Shown here one piece after another: positions 17,671-27,084 of a DNA stretch of 60,551 nucleotides. The notes under the pieces are model-generated. The model did not search any database and was not told where the DNA came from. It saw only the letters and a list, made by a program, of their open reading frames with translations. Made by a program: the position numbers and the translations under genes. Source of the DNA: Pseudomonadota bacterium (GTDB taxonomy: Bacteria > Pseudomonadota > Gammaproteobacteria > Steroidobacterales > Woeseiaceae); NCBI GenBank assembly GCA_022574185.1, contig JACZSM010000008.1, positions 1 through 60,551 on the forward strand, written 5' to 3'. Position 1 is the stretch's first letter; every line of letters begins with the position of its first letter.

Positions 17671-18084
17671 CCGTTACTGCTAACAACCGGGCGCATTCTC
17701 TCGCAATACAATGTGGGTGCGCAGACACGTCGCACACCCAACGTGGTCTGGTACGACGAGGACCTGCTGGAAATACATCCAAGTGACGCCGAATTGCGCG
17801 GCGTCAAGGATGGCGAGCTCGTATCACTGATAAGCCGCAAGGGCGACATCACGTTACGGGCCACCATAACGACCAAAGTGCAGCCCGGCGTCGTTTACAC
17901 GACCTTCCACAATCCGGAGACCGGCGCGAATGTCGTGACGACCGAATACAGCGACTGGGCCACCGATTGTCCGGAGTACAAGGTCACGGCCGTGCAGGTT
18001 GCACCGGCGCAGCATCGGTCCACCTGGCAACACGGCTTCGACGAAAACGCCAAGCGGCAGGGCAAGATCCTCGAAACCACGTAG
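17671..18084 (+). pseudogene. C-terminal relic of a second formate dehydrogenase catalytic subunit
   Basis: About 137 residues match the molybdopterin-dinucleotide-binding end of FdsA. They start PLLLTTGRILSQYNVGAQTRRT and run through GVVYTTFHNPETGANVVTTEYSDWATDCPEYKVTAVQV. The intact gene at 14353-16539 has the same block with clear differences, so this is a diverged paralogue and not a fresh copy. Homology begins abruptly at 17671. The open frame continues upstream to about 17278 but encodes nothing like formate dehydrogenase, and no ribosome site fits. The catalytic cysteine, [4Fe-4S] site and most of the protein are missing. I read it as a dead 3' remnant; expression of a lone domain cannot be excluded. 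Confidence 0.8.
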
Positions 18085-18132
18085 GAACCCACCACGGTGG
18101 CGCGACCGCGCGCTAAGCGTGGCGAGTTCCTA
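18082..18132. repeat. REP-like inverted repeat between convergent genes
   Basis: TAGGAACCCACCACG and CGTGGCGAGTTCCTA form imperfect arms around a GC-rich centre with further hairpins (CCACCACGGTGG and CGCGACCGCGCG). The layout, GTAGGA start plus hairpin, resembles the larger repeats at 7.8 and 29.6 kb with altered arms. It lies at the end of the formate dehydrogenase relic, opposite the end of the membrane gene, and may act as a two-way terminator. Confidence 0.55.
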
Positions 18133-18143
18133 AAGGCAGGGGT

Positions 18144-18632
18144 CTACGTGTTTTCGTCGCCGAACAGCCAGTGTTCGATCGGTTTCTTGAGATACCGTGT
18201 GAAAGCGAAGAAGGCGAAGCCCAGGCCAATCGCGCCATAAGGCGAATTCCATTGGATGATTTCGACGGGCCACATGAAGGCATGAATCATGTTGGCAAAC
18301 GACTCGCCGAAAAAGCGGAAGACGAACTCGAGAAGTTGCTCAGTGAAGAACTGGACGATGCTTTCACTTTGCGCGATTTCGCTAACAACCATGCGGATCT
18401 CGAGGAAAATGAACGTGCCCGCATAACCGCAGGCATAGAGACCACCGCCGCGTACCTTCCAGACTCTGCCGAACCAGCGGCGAAACCAGCCATGTGCCTT
18501 GCCCGGCAGGACGCCGGGCTGGGTTACGATGTCCTGGCTGATTTCACCAACCATACGCGTACCATCGCCAATGCGCTTGCCCAGCGAGCGACGTCTACGT
18601 TTTGTCGAGTTTCGTGAACTTGGATCCTTCAA
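18144..18632 (-). CDS. Small membrane protein of unknown function
   Basis: About 162 residues with a very basic N-terminus (KRRRRSLGKR). One hydrophobic segment lies near residues 65-85 (GGGLYACGYAGTFIFLEIRMVV) and another near residues 125-148 (YGAIGLGFAFFAFTRYL). I do not recognise the family. The frame opens with a TTG at 18632 that overlaps the SYLF gene by 38 bases and lacks a clear ribosome site. The ATG at 18554 would give a 136-residue protein starting MVGEISQDIV, so the start is uncertain. It follows the SYLF-domain gene on the same strand and may share its transcript. Confidence 0.6.
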   Translation of the reverse strand: MKDPSSRNSTKRRRRSLGKRIGDGTRMVGEISQDIVTQPGVLPGKAHGWFRRWFGRVWKVRGGGLYACGYAGTFIFLEIRMVVSEIAQSESIVQFFTEQLLEFVFRFFGESFANMIHAFMWPVEIIQWNSPYGAIGLGFAFFAFTRYLKKPIEHWLFGDENT

Positions 18633-19143
18633 GCGTCAGATTGTACATCAGTCCCTTGGAGCCGAATATAAACCCGACGACCGGATCCTTGACGTTCTGA
18701 GTATCGATCGTCTTGCCAAGACCGAGGTCGATTAACGCAATCGATCCATCAACACCGACTTTCCAGCCACTGGCGTTGCGAAACTTGTTGAGCGACTCCG
18801 TGGTCATAAACGCGATGACGATCGACTTTGCCTGCGCGCCAAGTTGCAGGCCGATCGAGCCGGCTGTTGTACGGTAGTAGTCGACAGTTGCTCCACCAAT
18901 GCGCAGCGCACCCTCGCCCGTTTCAACGCCGATACCCACGCCGATTTTATAAACGCGCGGGAAGACGAGATAACCAGCGGCCTGGTCGAGAAAAATTTGA
19001 GCGCCGTTGACTTCTTCCTTGAATACTATGATCGTTTTATCGACTTCTCTGTCAATTTTGTTGGCCGACCACGCCATGGCCACGCCCGAAATTAACAGCG
19101 CACTTACGACACCAATAGTGCAAACCAAGTTTCGCCTGTTCAT
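18595..19143 (-). CDS. Exported SYLF (Ysc84-type) lipid-binding domain protein
   Basis: About 182 residues: a signal peptide (CTIGVVSALLISGVAMAW) and then a SYLF domain covering nearly all the rest. Family signs are AAGYLVFPRVYKIGVGIGVETGEGAL, GGATVDYYRTTAGSIGLQLGAQAKSIVIAFMT and GWKVGVDGSIALI. The domain binds phosphoinositides in eukaryotes; bacterial members are exported and poorly studied. The ATG at 19143 follows AGAGGA by seven bases; an upstream ATG would give an arginine-rich extension unlike a leader. Its promoter should lie in the 116 bases before it (19144-19259). Confidence 0.85.
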   Translation of the reverse strand: MNRRNLVCTIGVVSALLISGVAMAWSANKIDREVDKTIIVFKEEVNGAQIFLDQAAGYLVFPRVYKIGVGIGVETGEGALRIGGATVDYYRTTAGSIGLQLGAQAKSIVIAFMTTESLNKFRNASGWKVGVDGSIALIDLGLGKTIDTQNVKDPVVGFIFGSKGLMYNLTLEGSKFTKLDKT

Positions 19144-19259
19144 GATTCGTATCCTCTTGCCCTTAGAGTATGAATGTCTTGATTGGAATCTTGGCAATAG
19201 TATCCCAATCACATGTTGACAGACTAGATGTCGCAAAATGAATACACTCTGAATACGAA

Positions 19260-19607
19260 TTATTTCTGGCTGCCTTTTTTCGTGTCAGGCATCAGGTTCA
19301 CAGGAATCGGGGCGCGCCGCCGGTGTGGCTGCAGTGGGTAGCTCGCCGCCAGGTAATCGAGAATCTGTGATTCAGTGTCTGCAGGAAACTGCCAGAGATT
19401 TTGTGTCGACTGCATCCAGCGAATTATGTTGAGCCAAGTCTGGCGATCCGCGCGCTGCTGCGTAATCACCGCATGCGAATGACAGCCGCCGCAATGTGCG
19501 CGCACCAGTTCCCAGCCCGGATTCTTGATAAGCCCAGTTGCAGTATCGGTGTCAGCGCCGACTGCCGCAAAAGGCAGGCAGCAGAGCAACAGGATCGCGC
19601 ACCTCAC
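19260..19607 (-). CDS. sorB: Small c-type cytochrome, SorB-like sulfite dehydrogenase subunit
   Basis: A 115-residue exported monohaem cytochrome c. The signal peptide is MRCAILLLCCLPFAAVGA. The haem motif is CGGCHSH near residue 39, followed by VITQQRADRQTWLNIIRWMQ as in SorB/SoxD-type cytochromes. It would accept electrons from the molybdenum centre of SorA in the periplasm. The GTG start overlaps the sorA stop (GTGA). It is the last gene of a chain that begins with hutF 7.7 kb upstream. Confidence 0.83.
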   Translation of the reverse strand: MRCAILLLCCLPFAAVGADTDTATGLIKNPGWELVRAHCGGCHSHAVITQQRADRQTWLNIIRWMQSTQNLWQFPADTESQILDYLAASYPLQPHRRRAPIPVNLMPDTKKGSQK

Positions 19608-20920
19608 GCGGTGACCATGACCGCAATGCGATGACAGGCATTATTGAGATATCCGCGCGGGTTCCAGCCCGGTAAAACGACAGGTTGTGACTTGCCATCC
19701 TGATCGACGGCGCGTGCCCAAACCTCGTAGTAACCCGCCTCCGGGAAGTCTATGTCCGCGGACCAGTGTTGCCAGGCAAATCGATTGGCGGGCTTCCTGA
19801 GCTTCGCGCTGCGCCAGCGGGCGCCGAAGTCTATTGATACATAGAGTTTTTGCACGCGTCGATCGCCAGCCCAGGCATGGCCGCGCACTTTGAAAGTTCT
19901 GGATAAAGCATGCTGCACACCGGATTCAGGAAATGTGATCAGAGACTTGACTGGCATGGATTCGATGATGCACATGTCTTCATCCGCAACATTCGTACCG
20001 GGCGCAACTGGTTTACACGGCAATCGATACGATTTGCCGGTCATTTTAGCCCCGTCATGAACGCGATCACGAAGCAGAATTCGCGTCAGCCATTTACCGC
20101 TCACCGATCCGGACCAACCCGGGCAAAGCATGCGCAGCGGATAACCGTGCAACGGCGGCAATGGCTTGCCGTTCATTGCCCAGACAATCATCGACTCGTT
20201 TTGCATCGCCTTGTGGACCGGTACGCCACGTGAGATCGGCTGTTTGGTCGGATCACCAGAAAGGTGACTGTCCGCCGCTTCATAGGCGACGTACACCGCA
20301 TTGTCAGCAATGCCGCAGTCCTCAAGTACATCTTTGAGCCGTACACCCGTCCATTCGGGGCAGCCGATTGCGCCGGTCGTCCATTGAATGCCCGGAGCCG
20401 GTGGATAAAACTCGGAGCGGCCACTGCCACCACATTCAATTTGCAGCTGCAGAGTGTAATTTCGATATCGCCGTTGCAGATCGCGCAATGTTATCGATTT
20501 GGGTCGATCACAGGCCTCACCTTCAACGTCGATGCTCCAATCGAGCGGATCAATGTCATCTGTTACAGGCGGGATTCCGTTGTTCCTGACAAACAGTCGC
20601 GAAGCAGGTGTAATCGGATCGTCCAGCAAATGGGCCGGGGTCTCGGCATTAATGGGTCGATCATTGAGCACGGTCAGGCCAGACTTGCCTGGAATATAAA
20701 AAGGCCCATCCGCTTGTGCGAACGCGGCTGGAATCAGACCGCCCGGCAGAAACTCGGCGAATGGGATGCTCGCGCCCAATGCCGCAGACATTGCGGCAAG
20801 CCCTGAACCTCGAAGGAATCCGCGTCGTGTCAGCGGACAGGTTTCACGCCCCCAAAGTAGCTTGTCCGCCTGCTCAGCGTCGGCACTGTAAAGATCGTGA
20901 ATTCCGCGCTTTCTGCTCAA
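19604..20920 (-). CDS. sorA: Periplasmic sulfite dehydrogenase, molybdopterin subunit (SorA-like)
   Basis: A 438-residue sulfite oxidase family protein. A twin-arginine leader (LTRRGFLRGSGLAAMSAALGA, near residue 31) precedes the mature protein. The molybdenum-ligating cysteine is in IECGGSGRSEF near residue 162, and the C-terminal dimerisation domain starts near residue 300. It should oxidise sulfite to sulfate, with electrons passing to SorB. SoxC is a related alternative, but no sox genes are nearby. The TTG start overlaps the hutG stop (TTGA) and has AAGGAG six bases before it, which makes the start convincing. Coupling to hutG is unusual. Confidence 0.85.
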   Translation of the reverse strand: MSRKRGIHDLYSADAEQADKLLWGRETCPLTRRGFLRGSGLAAMSAALGASIPFAEFLPGGLIPAAFAQADGPFYIPGKSGLTVLNDRPINAETPAHLLDDPITPASRLFVRNNGIPPVTDDIDPLDWSIDVEGEACDRPKSITLRDLQRRYRNYTLQLQIECGGSGRSEFYPPAPGIQWTTGAIGCPEWTGVRLKDVLEDCGIADNAVYVAYEAADSHLSGDPTKQPISRGVPVHKAMQNESMIVWAMNGKPLPPLHGYPLRMLCPGWSGSVSGKWLTRILLRDRVHDGAKMTGKSYRLPCKPVAPGTNVADEDMCIIESMPVKSLITFPESGVQHALSRTFKVRGHAWAGDRRVQKLYVSIDFGARWRSAKLRKPANRFAWQHWSADIDFPEAGYYEVWARAVDQDGKSQPVVLPGWNPRGYLNNACHRIAVMVTA

Positions 20921-21705
20921 GGCAGGCTCCTTGCAGCTGCATCAACGAAGGTTTCGATCAGATTCTTGAGCGTACCACGTAGCCGCAACGCCTCATCGTC
21001 ATTGAATTCGAGTGTCTCCTCATTCATGTACGCCCGTTGCGCGAGCTCTAGCTGTATCGCATGTACATTGGCATTCGGATCGCCATAGTGTCGCGTGATA
21101 TGACCACCTTTGAAGCGCTCGTTGCATACCGCGTGCCACGGACTGCTTGCCGCAGCATTCATAACTGACCTCGAAATTGCTGCGTCGCAACTTCTGTTCT
21201 CCCATGTGCCAATATTCAGAACTGCTAATTCACCGTCGAACAAGCGCGGTATACGACTTGCAATCGAGTGCGCGTCCCAGAGCAGTGCGTAACCGTAACG
21301 CTCGCGCATACCAATGAGCGTCGCCGCAATTTTGTCGTGATAGGGGCGCCAATAGCGAGCGACGCGATCCTTGGTCTCGATAGAATTCGAATCGATGTAA
21401 ATATCGTTGCCGGCAAATGTTTGTGTCGGACACAGGCCTGTCGCCAGCTGGTCTTCGTACAGTGCAATATCGTCCGCAGGCCGATTCAGGTCGACAACGT
21501 AGCGTGAATATGTGGCCACGATCGTAGCGGCGCCGAGGTCTTGAACAAATTCGTACAATTTCGCAACGTGCCAGTCCGTATCGGGAATTTCCCGCCCGGC
21601 CGCGGTCATGTGCCTGGCCAGATCACGCGGAATTTTCCGGCCATCATGCGGCACGCTCACGAGAAGCGGCATAGTGCCCTCATGATACGTGTAGCAGTCG
21701 CTCAC
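20917..21705 (-). CDS. hutG: N-formylglutamate deformylase
   Basis: About 262 residues of the N-formylglutamate amidohydrolase family. Visible blocks are LLVSVPHDGRKIP near residue 14, DTDWHVAKLYEF, VDLNRP, YWRPYHDKI, LLWDAHSI and GGHITRHYG. It hydrolyses N-formylglutamate to glutamate and formate, the last step of the five-step histidine route. I chose the GTG at 21705, which overlaps the hutH stop (GTGA); the ATG at 21744 would overlap hutH by 43 bases. Its stop overlaps sorA. Released formate could feed the formate dehydrogenase 4 kb away. Confidence 0.9.
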   Translation of the reverse strand: MSDCYTYHEGTMPLLVSVPHDGRKIPRDLARHMTAAGREIPDTDWHVAKLYEFVQDLGAATIVATYSRYVVDLNRPADDIALYEDQLATGLCPTQTFAGNDIYIDSNSIETKDRVARYWRPYHDKIAATLIGMRERYGYALLWDAHSIASRIPRLFDGELAVLNIGTWENRSCDAAISRSVMNAAASSPWHAVCNERFKGGHITRHYGDPNANVHAIQLELAQRAYMNEETLEFNDDEALRLRGTLKNLIETFVDAAARSLP

Positions 21706-23231
21706 GGACGGAAACTGGGCAAGATCGACGCAGCGAGATCGCAAAACATGCCCTGGCCGATGAGTTCGGCTACCAATCTAATGTCGGGTGACAGCGATCG
21801 ATCTTCGCCATAAGACGGTGAAACCTCGCGCACGGAGCTGATAATCTTTTCTATCGCGGGTGAACTCTTCTGTGGACGGTGAAACTCGATGCCCTGCGCT
21901 GCAGCCAGTATTTCAATTGCAACGATATTGGTGACATTGTCGAGCATGTCGTGTAGACGCCGCGCCGCAAACGTCGCCATGCTGACATGATCTTCCTGGT
22001 TGGCTGATGTCGGAACGCTATCGACACTCGCGGGATGTGCCAGGGTCTTGTTCTCAGACGTCAACGATGCAGCCGTCACCTGCGCCATCATGAAACCACT
22101 GTTAAGCCCGCCTTCATTGACGAGGAACGCCGGCAGGCCACTCAGATTCGCATCGATCAGTAACGCGATGCGGCGTTCAGACAAAGCACCGATCTCCGCA
22201 ATAGCCAGGGCCAGGTAGTCGGCCGCAAGCGCGACCGGCTCAGCGTGAAAATTTCCACCCGATAGCACGACACCAGATTCGGCGAATACGAGCGGATTGT
22301 CGGTCACGGCATTTGCCTCCGTTTCAAGCACTGCACAGACGTGGCGCAGCACATCAAGGCACGCACCGTCAACTTGCGGCTGACAACGAATCGAATACGG
22401 GTCCTGCACGCGATCACAAGCAATATGCGACGCACGAATTTCGCTGCCATGCATGAGTTCACGAAGTACTCCTGCAACGGCGATCTGACCGCTATGACCG
22501 CGTACCTTCTGAATACGGGCGTCGAAAGGCGTATCGCTGCCCTTGATGGCATCCGCTGACATCGCACCTGCCGCAAGTGCCGCCGCGAGTATGTTTTCGG
22601 TACGAAATACGGCGGCAAGGGCGAGCGCTGTCGAGACCTGGGTACCGTTCAACAGCGCAAGCCCCTCTTTCGGCGCGAGTATAAGCGGCTCGATTCCCGC
22701 TTCGGCCAGCGCGACATGCGCTGGCACAACAGTACCGTTGACGCGCGCCTCGCCGATGCCGATCAGCACACCGGCCATGTGCGCCAGTGGCGCGAGATCT
22801 CCCGACGCACCCACCGATCCCTGCGCAGGTATACACGGATAAATATTGTGATTGATCATCGCGCATAGCGCTTCGATGAGCTCGAGTCGAACCCCGGAAT
22901 ATCCCTCTGCAAGCGCGATGACCTTGATGAGCATCACTAGACGCACTATGTCGTCGCCAAGATCATCACCCACTCCGACCGCGTGCGACCGAATGAGGTT
23001 CACCTGCAATTTTTCGAGATCGTCATCACTGACTCGTACCCGCGCGAGCTGACCGAAACCCGTATTCACGCCATAAACCTTGTCCCCGCCCGCAACGACA
23101 TCACAGATAAGTTCATGCGCTGCCGCCACCCGGCGACTGGCATTGTCACCAAGCGTCACTGTCACCGAATTTCGCCATGCTTCACGCAAATTAGCCAGGC
23201 CCACCAGCTGATTGTCGAGCGTCAACTTCAT
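21702..23231 (-). CDS. hutH: Histidine ammonia-lyase
   Basis: A 509-residue HutH. The MIO cofactor triad ASG is in [14 protein letters not shown] near residue 143. [11 protein letters not shown] lies near residue 53, [14 protein letters not shown] near residue 275 and [11 protein letters not shown] near residue 410. It deaminates histidine to urocanate. The ATG at 23231 overlaps the hutU stop (ATGA) and starts [11 protein letters not shown]; the in-frame extension upstream is arginine-rich noise. Length and motifs are normal for the family. Confidence 0.96.
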   Translation of the reverse strand: MKLTLDNQLVGLANLREAWRNSVTVTLGDNASRRVAAAHELICDVVAGGDKVYGVNTGFGQLARVRVSDDDLEKLQVNLIRSHAVGVGDDLGDDIVRLVMLIKVIALAEGYSGVRLELIEALCAMINHNIYPCIPAQGSVGASGDLAPLAHMAGVLIGIGEARVNGTVVPAHVALAEAGIEPLILAPKEGLALLNGTQVSTALALAAVFRTENILAAALAAGAMSADAIKGSDTPFDARIQKVRGHSGQIAVAGVLRELMHGSEIRASHIACDRVQDPYSIRCQPQVDGACLDVLRHVCAVLETEANAVTDNPLVFAESGVVLSGGNFHAEPVALAADYLALAIAEIGALSERRIALLIDANLSGLPAFLVNEGGLNSGFMMAQVTAASLTSENKTLAHPASVDSVPTSANQEDHVSMATFAARRLHDMLDNVTNIVAIEILAAAQGIEFHRPQKSSPAIEKIISSVREVSPSYGEDRSLSPDIRLVAELIGQGMFCDLAASILPSFRP

Positions 23232-24898
23232 GACGCTGCTCCGGTGCCAAGCATGGGCAGGTTCAATCCATGCTCGCGCGCGCATTCGATTGCCTCTTCG
23301 TATCCTGCGTCCGCGTGTCGCATTACGCCAGTGCCCGGATCGTTCCACAACACGCGCTCGATGCGCCGATCCGCATCAGCTGTGCCGTCGCACACGATGA
23401 CCAGCCCGGCATGCTGTGAATAGCCCATGCCAACGCCGCCGCCGTGATGTATCGACACCCAGGTTGCACCGCCCGCTGTGCTGAGCAACGCGTTGAGCAA
23501 CGGCCAGTCCGACACGGCATCGGAACCATCGATCATTGCTTCGGTCTCTCGATTCGGACTCGCCACGGAACCACCATCGAGGTGGTCTCGACCGATGACA
23601 ATGGGCGCCTTGAGCTCTCCGGTTCGAACCATTGCGTTGAATGCCAGCCCGAGGCGGTGCCGCTGTCCAAGCCCGACCCAGCAAATTCGTGCTGGCATAC
23701 CCTGAAACCGAATCAACTTGCGTGCTAAATCCAGCCAGTTGTGCAGATGTACATCATCAGGAATGATTTCTTTGACCTTGGCATCGGTCTTGTAAATGTC
23801 CTCGGGGTCGCCCGAAAGCGCCGCCCAGCGGAATGGGCCGATGCCGCGGCAGAACAGGGACCGAACATACGCTGGTACAAAGCCCGGAAAGTCGAACGCT
23901 TTTTCCACCCCCTCATGCAATGCCTCTTGCCGAATATTATTGCCGTAGTCGAATGTCGGTATTCCGGCGTTGTGGAATTTGAGCATCGCGCGCACATGTA
24001 CGGCAATCGATTTTCTCGCGGCTGCAGCGACAGCGTCGGGATCACTGCTGCGACGCTCCTGCCACTCATCGACACTCCAGCCGATCGGCAAGTAACCGTT
24101 CGCCGGATCGTGGGCTGAAGTCTGGTCCGTTACGGCATCCGGTCGCACACCGCGATTAACCATCTCCGGAAGCAGGTCTGCGGCATTGCCTAGCAGACCC
24201 ACGCTGATCGGCTTACGATCCTCAACCGCGACTGCAATGACCGCCAGCGCCTCATCGAGCGTTTCGGCACGCACGTCGAGAAAGCCGGCTTCAAGTCGCT
24301 TATCGATGCGCTCCGACTGGCATTCGATTGCAAGCATTGATGCGCCTGCCATTGTTGCAGCGAGCGGTTGCGCGCCACCCATACCACCGAGACCGGCAGT
24401 CAGGATCCAGCGGCCAGCGAGGTCACCAGCATAGTGTTGCCGGCCCATTTCGACGAATGTCTCGTAGGTACCCTGCACAATTCCCTGACTACCGATGTAA
24501 ATCCAGGAACCGGCCGTCATCTGGCCGAACATCATCAGGCCCTTCCTGTCGAGTTCGCGAAAGTGTTCCCAGTTCGCCCATGCCGGCACGAGGTTCGAAT
24601 TCGCAATCAGCACCCGCGGTGCATCGCTGTGTGTCCGGAAAACTCCGACTGGCTTGCCAGACTGGATTAGCAGCGTCTCATCCGACTCAAGCTCTTGCAG
24701 AGACTTGATGATCGCGTCATAGGCTTCCCAGTTACGGGCCGCTTTGCCGATGCCGCCATATACGACCAGGTCTTCCGGGCGCTCGGCAACGTCCGGATCG
24801 AGGTTGTTCATGAGCATGCGCAGTGGCGCCTCAGTCAGCCAGCTCTTCGTCTGCAGTGTGGTGCCTGTCGGCGCTTTGATGATTCGCTTGTCATTCAT
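23228..24898 (-). CDS. hutU: Urocanate hydratase
   Basis: A 556-residue HutU, the usual length. Visible blocks are [14 protein letters not shown] [13 protein letters not shown] near residue 50, [39 protein letters not shown] (NAD binding), TDQTSAHDP and the C-terminal [15 protein letters not shown]. It hydrates urocanate to imidazolonepropionate using tightly bound NAD+ as an electrophile. The ATG at 24898 overlaps the hutC stop by eight bases (ATGAATGA). Confidence 0.97.
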   Translation of the reverse strand: MNDKRIIKAPTGTTLQTKSWLTEAPLRMLMNNLDPDVAERPEDLVVYGGIGKAARNWEAYDAIIKSLQELESDETLLIQSGKPVGVFRTHSDAPRVLIANSNLVPAWANWEHFRELDRKGLMMFGQMTAGSWIYIGSQGIVQGTYETFVEMGRQHYAGDLAGRWILTAGLGGMGGAQPLAATMAGASMLAIECQSERIDKRLEAGFLDVRAETLDEALAVIAVAVEDRKPISVGLLGNAADLLPEMVNRGVRPDAVTDQTSAHDPANGYLPIGWSVDEWQERRSSDPDAVAAAARKSIAVHVRAMLKFHNAGIPTFDYGNNIRQEALHEGVEKAFDFPGFVPAYVRSLFCRGIGPFRWAALSGDPEDIYKTDAKVKEIIPDDVHLHNWLDLARKLIRFQGMPARICWVGLGQRHRLGLAFNAMVRTGELKAPIVIGRDHLDGGSVASPNRETEAMIDGSDAVSDWPLLNALLSTAGGATWVSIHHGGGVGMGYSQHAGLVIVCDGTADADRRIERVLWNDPGTGVMRHADAGYEEAIECAREHGLNLPMLGTGAAS

Positions 24899-25661
24899 GG
24901 TCGTAAATCTCCAGTTCCACGACATTGCCTGTCGCCGATTTGGGCGTTCCCGGCGGCGAGTAATGTCCCGTCAGTTCATAACGATTGCCGGGGTGATGCA
25001 GGCGCGCGAATGTCACGGGCCGCCCATGCGACCAGGTTCGACGGATCACAACGAGGCTTGGCTCGTCATCGGCCATTCGCAAGCGTCGACGGACCGCCGC
25101 ATTTGGCTGCACAGCTCGCACGACCTGCTCAGCTTCTTGCAGGGGTGAAATCTTTGTCAGGTATGCGCTCGGCGTAATAGTGCGAAAATCCTGCGACAAG
25201 CAATCCGGCGCAAAATCGGCAACGACATGCCGGTCTTCAACCTGGATTGGCATGCCATTCTCGTAATGCACGAGCAGCAAATGGAATAAATCGACGCCCT
25301 GCTCGACATGCAACGCGCCCGCAATCTTGCCTCGTGAACGCTGGCGTGATTGTCGTAGCACCTTGCAGGAATGCTGGTGGCCACGCCGCGTAATTTCGTC
25401 AGCAATGTTGTGCACTTCGAGCAAATGCGATTTCGCCCGAAAGTCGGAGACATACGTTCCCCGGCCGGCCATGCGTGTAACGTAGCCTTCGTCGGTGAGT
25501 TCGCGCAATGCGCGATTGGCCGTCATCCGGGACACCTTCATCAGCTCGACAAGTTCGTTTTCGGATGGCACGCGATCTGCAGGACGAAGCTCGCCACTTG
25601 ATATGCGCTCAATGATCATATCCTTGAGTTGCTGGTACCTGGGTTTTACCGTCGCACTCAT
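24891..25661 (-). CDS. hutC: Histidine utilisation repressor (GntR/HutC family)
   Basis: A 256-residue GntR-family regulator. The winged helix-turn-helix spans residues 1-75 ([26 protein letters not shown]). A UTRA ligand domain follows; urocanate is the known inducer in the family. It sits inside the operon between hutF and hutU, so it should repress its own synthesis. A perfect candidate operator, TTGTATATACAA, lies in the hutF-hutI gap. Its ATG overlaps the hutF stop (ATGA). Confidence 0.95.
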   Translation of the reverse strand: MSATVKPRYQQLKDMIIERISSGELRPADRVPSENELVELMKVSRMTANRALRELTDEGYVTRMAGRGTYVSDFRAKSHLLEVHNIADEITRRGHQHSCKVLRQSRQRSRGKIAGALHVEQGVDLFHLLLVHYENGMPIQVEDRHVVADFAPDCLSQDFRTITPSAYLTKISPLQEAEQVVRAVQPNAAVRRRLRMADDEPSLVVIRRTWSHGRPVTFARLHHPGNRYELTGHYSPPGTPKSATGNVVELEIYDHE

Positions 25662-27016
25662 TGCGAGCCTCCCAGGATTTCGAGGGCCGCGGCAAATTGC
25701 GCACGCGTCTGTTCCTGATTGACATGATCACCATCGATGACTCGCCAGTCTCCATGAACCATGACGCGCTCGATGGGAAGGCGGTATCCTGAGAAAATGA
25801 GGGCGTCGAGCAAAGACCTGTCGTCATGGCCCACGAGCATGGGATCATCATCGTAGAGTACGACGAGATCAGCTGACACGCCGGGACTCAATCCTGGCGG
25901 TTTTCTTACGCCAGCCATCGCTCCACCTTCGAGTACACGTGAGAACAGCTCGCGACCAACATGTGACTCCTGCGTAGATGTGACGTTTCTCGACTGCGAC
26001 GCAATACGCTGTCCGTACTCGAGCCATCGAAGTTCTTCGAACGGATTGATCGACACATTACTGTCGGATCCGATCGCGATCCGTCCGTCGTAAGCAAGAA
26101 ATCTCTGCAACGGAAACAGGCCGTCCCCAAGGTTGGCCTCGGTGCTCGGGCACAAACATACGGCCGCTCCGGTTTTTGCAAGGCTCTCGGTTTCCTCGGC
26201 GTCCATGTGTGTCGCATGCACCAGGCACCATCGATCATCAACGTCGTAGTTCTCAAGCAGCCAGCGGACAGGACGACGTCCATTTGCTGCCACGCTCTGC
26301 TCCACTTCGCGCTGTTGCTCAGCAATGTGAATGTGCATCGGGATGTTCGTATCCTGAGCAACAGCGACGATTTCACGCAAAGACTCACTACTGACCGTAC
26401 GCAAACTATGTGCGCCGATACCAACGCTGATGCGATCCGACTGTTGCTCAGTTGCACGCGCATGGTGTGCGAGAAAATTGTCAATATCGAGCGCAAACAA
26501 CTTCTGATGACCTTCGAGCTGCGGTTGATCGAAGCCGCCGCGCTCGTACAAGACCGGAACGTAGATCATGCGGATACCGCTTTGTGACGCAGCCTCACGA
26601 ATGGCATTGAACATTTCGTCGTCGCTTTGATCGGCGCCGCTGTGCCGGTGCAGGTAATGAAATTCAACAACAGCCGTATAGCCACTCTGCAGCATTTCGG
26701 AGTAGGCCTGAGATGCGATCGCAGAGAGCAAATTGGGATCCAGTTTGCCTGCGAGTTCATACATCCGCTCGCGCCAGGTCCAGAAATTGTCCTGGCCTGC
26801 AGGCGAGCGCTGTTCGGTTCTGCCAGCGAGCGCACGCTGGAATGCATGGCTGTGCGCATTGCAGAGCCCTGGTATCACGATTCCGGCAACGAAATCTTCC
26901 GCATTCGGCGACACGCTTTCGGCAATGCTATCGATCTGTCCAGCCCGGATGCCGAACCTCACATCATGAGCCCAACCCTTTCGTAACAATGCTTTACGTG
27001 CGAAAACGTCTGTCAT
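25658..27016 (-). CDS. hutF: Formimidoylglutamate deiminase
   Basis: About 452 residues of the amidohydrolase superfamily. Metal ligands appear in CNAHSHAFQRAL near residue 57, HIHIAEQ near residue 235, LVHATHMD near residue 270 and GSDSNVS near residue 320. HutF turns N-formimidoyl-glutamate into N-formylglutamate and ammonia; with HutG this defines the five-step pathway found in Pseudomonas. The ATG at 27016 gives the family N-terminus (MTDVFARKALLRKGW). It is the first gene of the minus-strand operon, 68 bases from divergent hutI. Confidence 0.93.
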   Translation of the reverse strand: MTDVFARKALLRKGWAHDVRFGIRAGQIDSIAESVSPNAEDFVAGIVIPGLCNAHSHAFQRALAGRTEQRSPAGQDNFWTWRERMYELAGKLDPNLLSAIASQAYSEMLQSGYTAVVEFHYLHRHSGADQSDDEMFNAIREAASQSGIRMIYVPVLYERGGFDQPQLEGHQKLFALDIDNFLAHHARATEQQSDRISVGIGAHSLRTVSSESLREIVAVAQDTNIPMHIHIAEQQREVEQSVAANGRRPVRWLLENYDVDDRWCLVHATHMDAEETESLAKTGAAVCLCPSTEANLGDGLFPLQRFLAYDGRIAIGSDSNVSINPFEELRWLEYGQRIASQSRNVTSTQESHVGRELFSRVLEGGAMAGVRKPPGLSPGVSADLVVLYDDDPMLVGHDDRSLLDALIFSGYRLPIERVMVHGDWRVIDGDHVNQEQTRAQFAAALEILGGSQ

Positions 27017-27031
27017 CGAGGTATTGCCAAG

Positions 27032-27043
27032 TTGTATATACAA
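27032..27043. promoter_or_regulatory. HutC operator between hutF and hutI
   Basis: TTGTATATACAA is a perfect 12-bp palindrome lying in the 68-base gap between the divergent hutF and hutI starts. It matches the HutC site described for Pseudomonas and Klebsiella, whose core is TGTATATACA. One site could control both transcripts. Its centre is 21 bases from the hutF ATG, so binding should overlap the start of that transcript. Confidence 0.88.
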
Positions 27044-27084
27044 GCTCGACCATGGTACCGTCGAATGCACACACGGAGCAACAG

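Noticed and set aside
17232..17876. Open reading frame antisense to the formate dehydrogenase relic
   Set aside because: It has no known motif, runs across the terminator and tRNA-like word, and overlaps the clear FdsA homology on the other strand.
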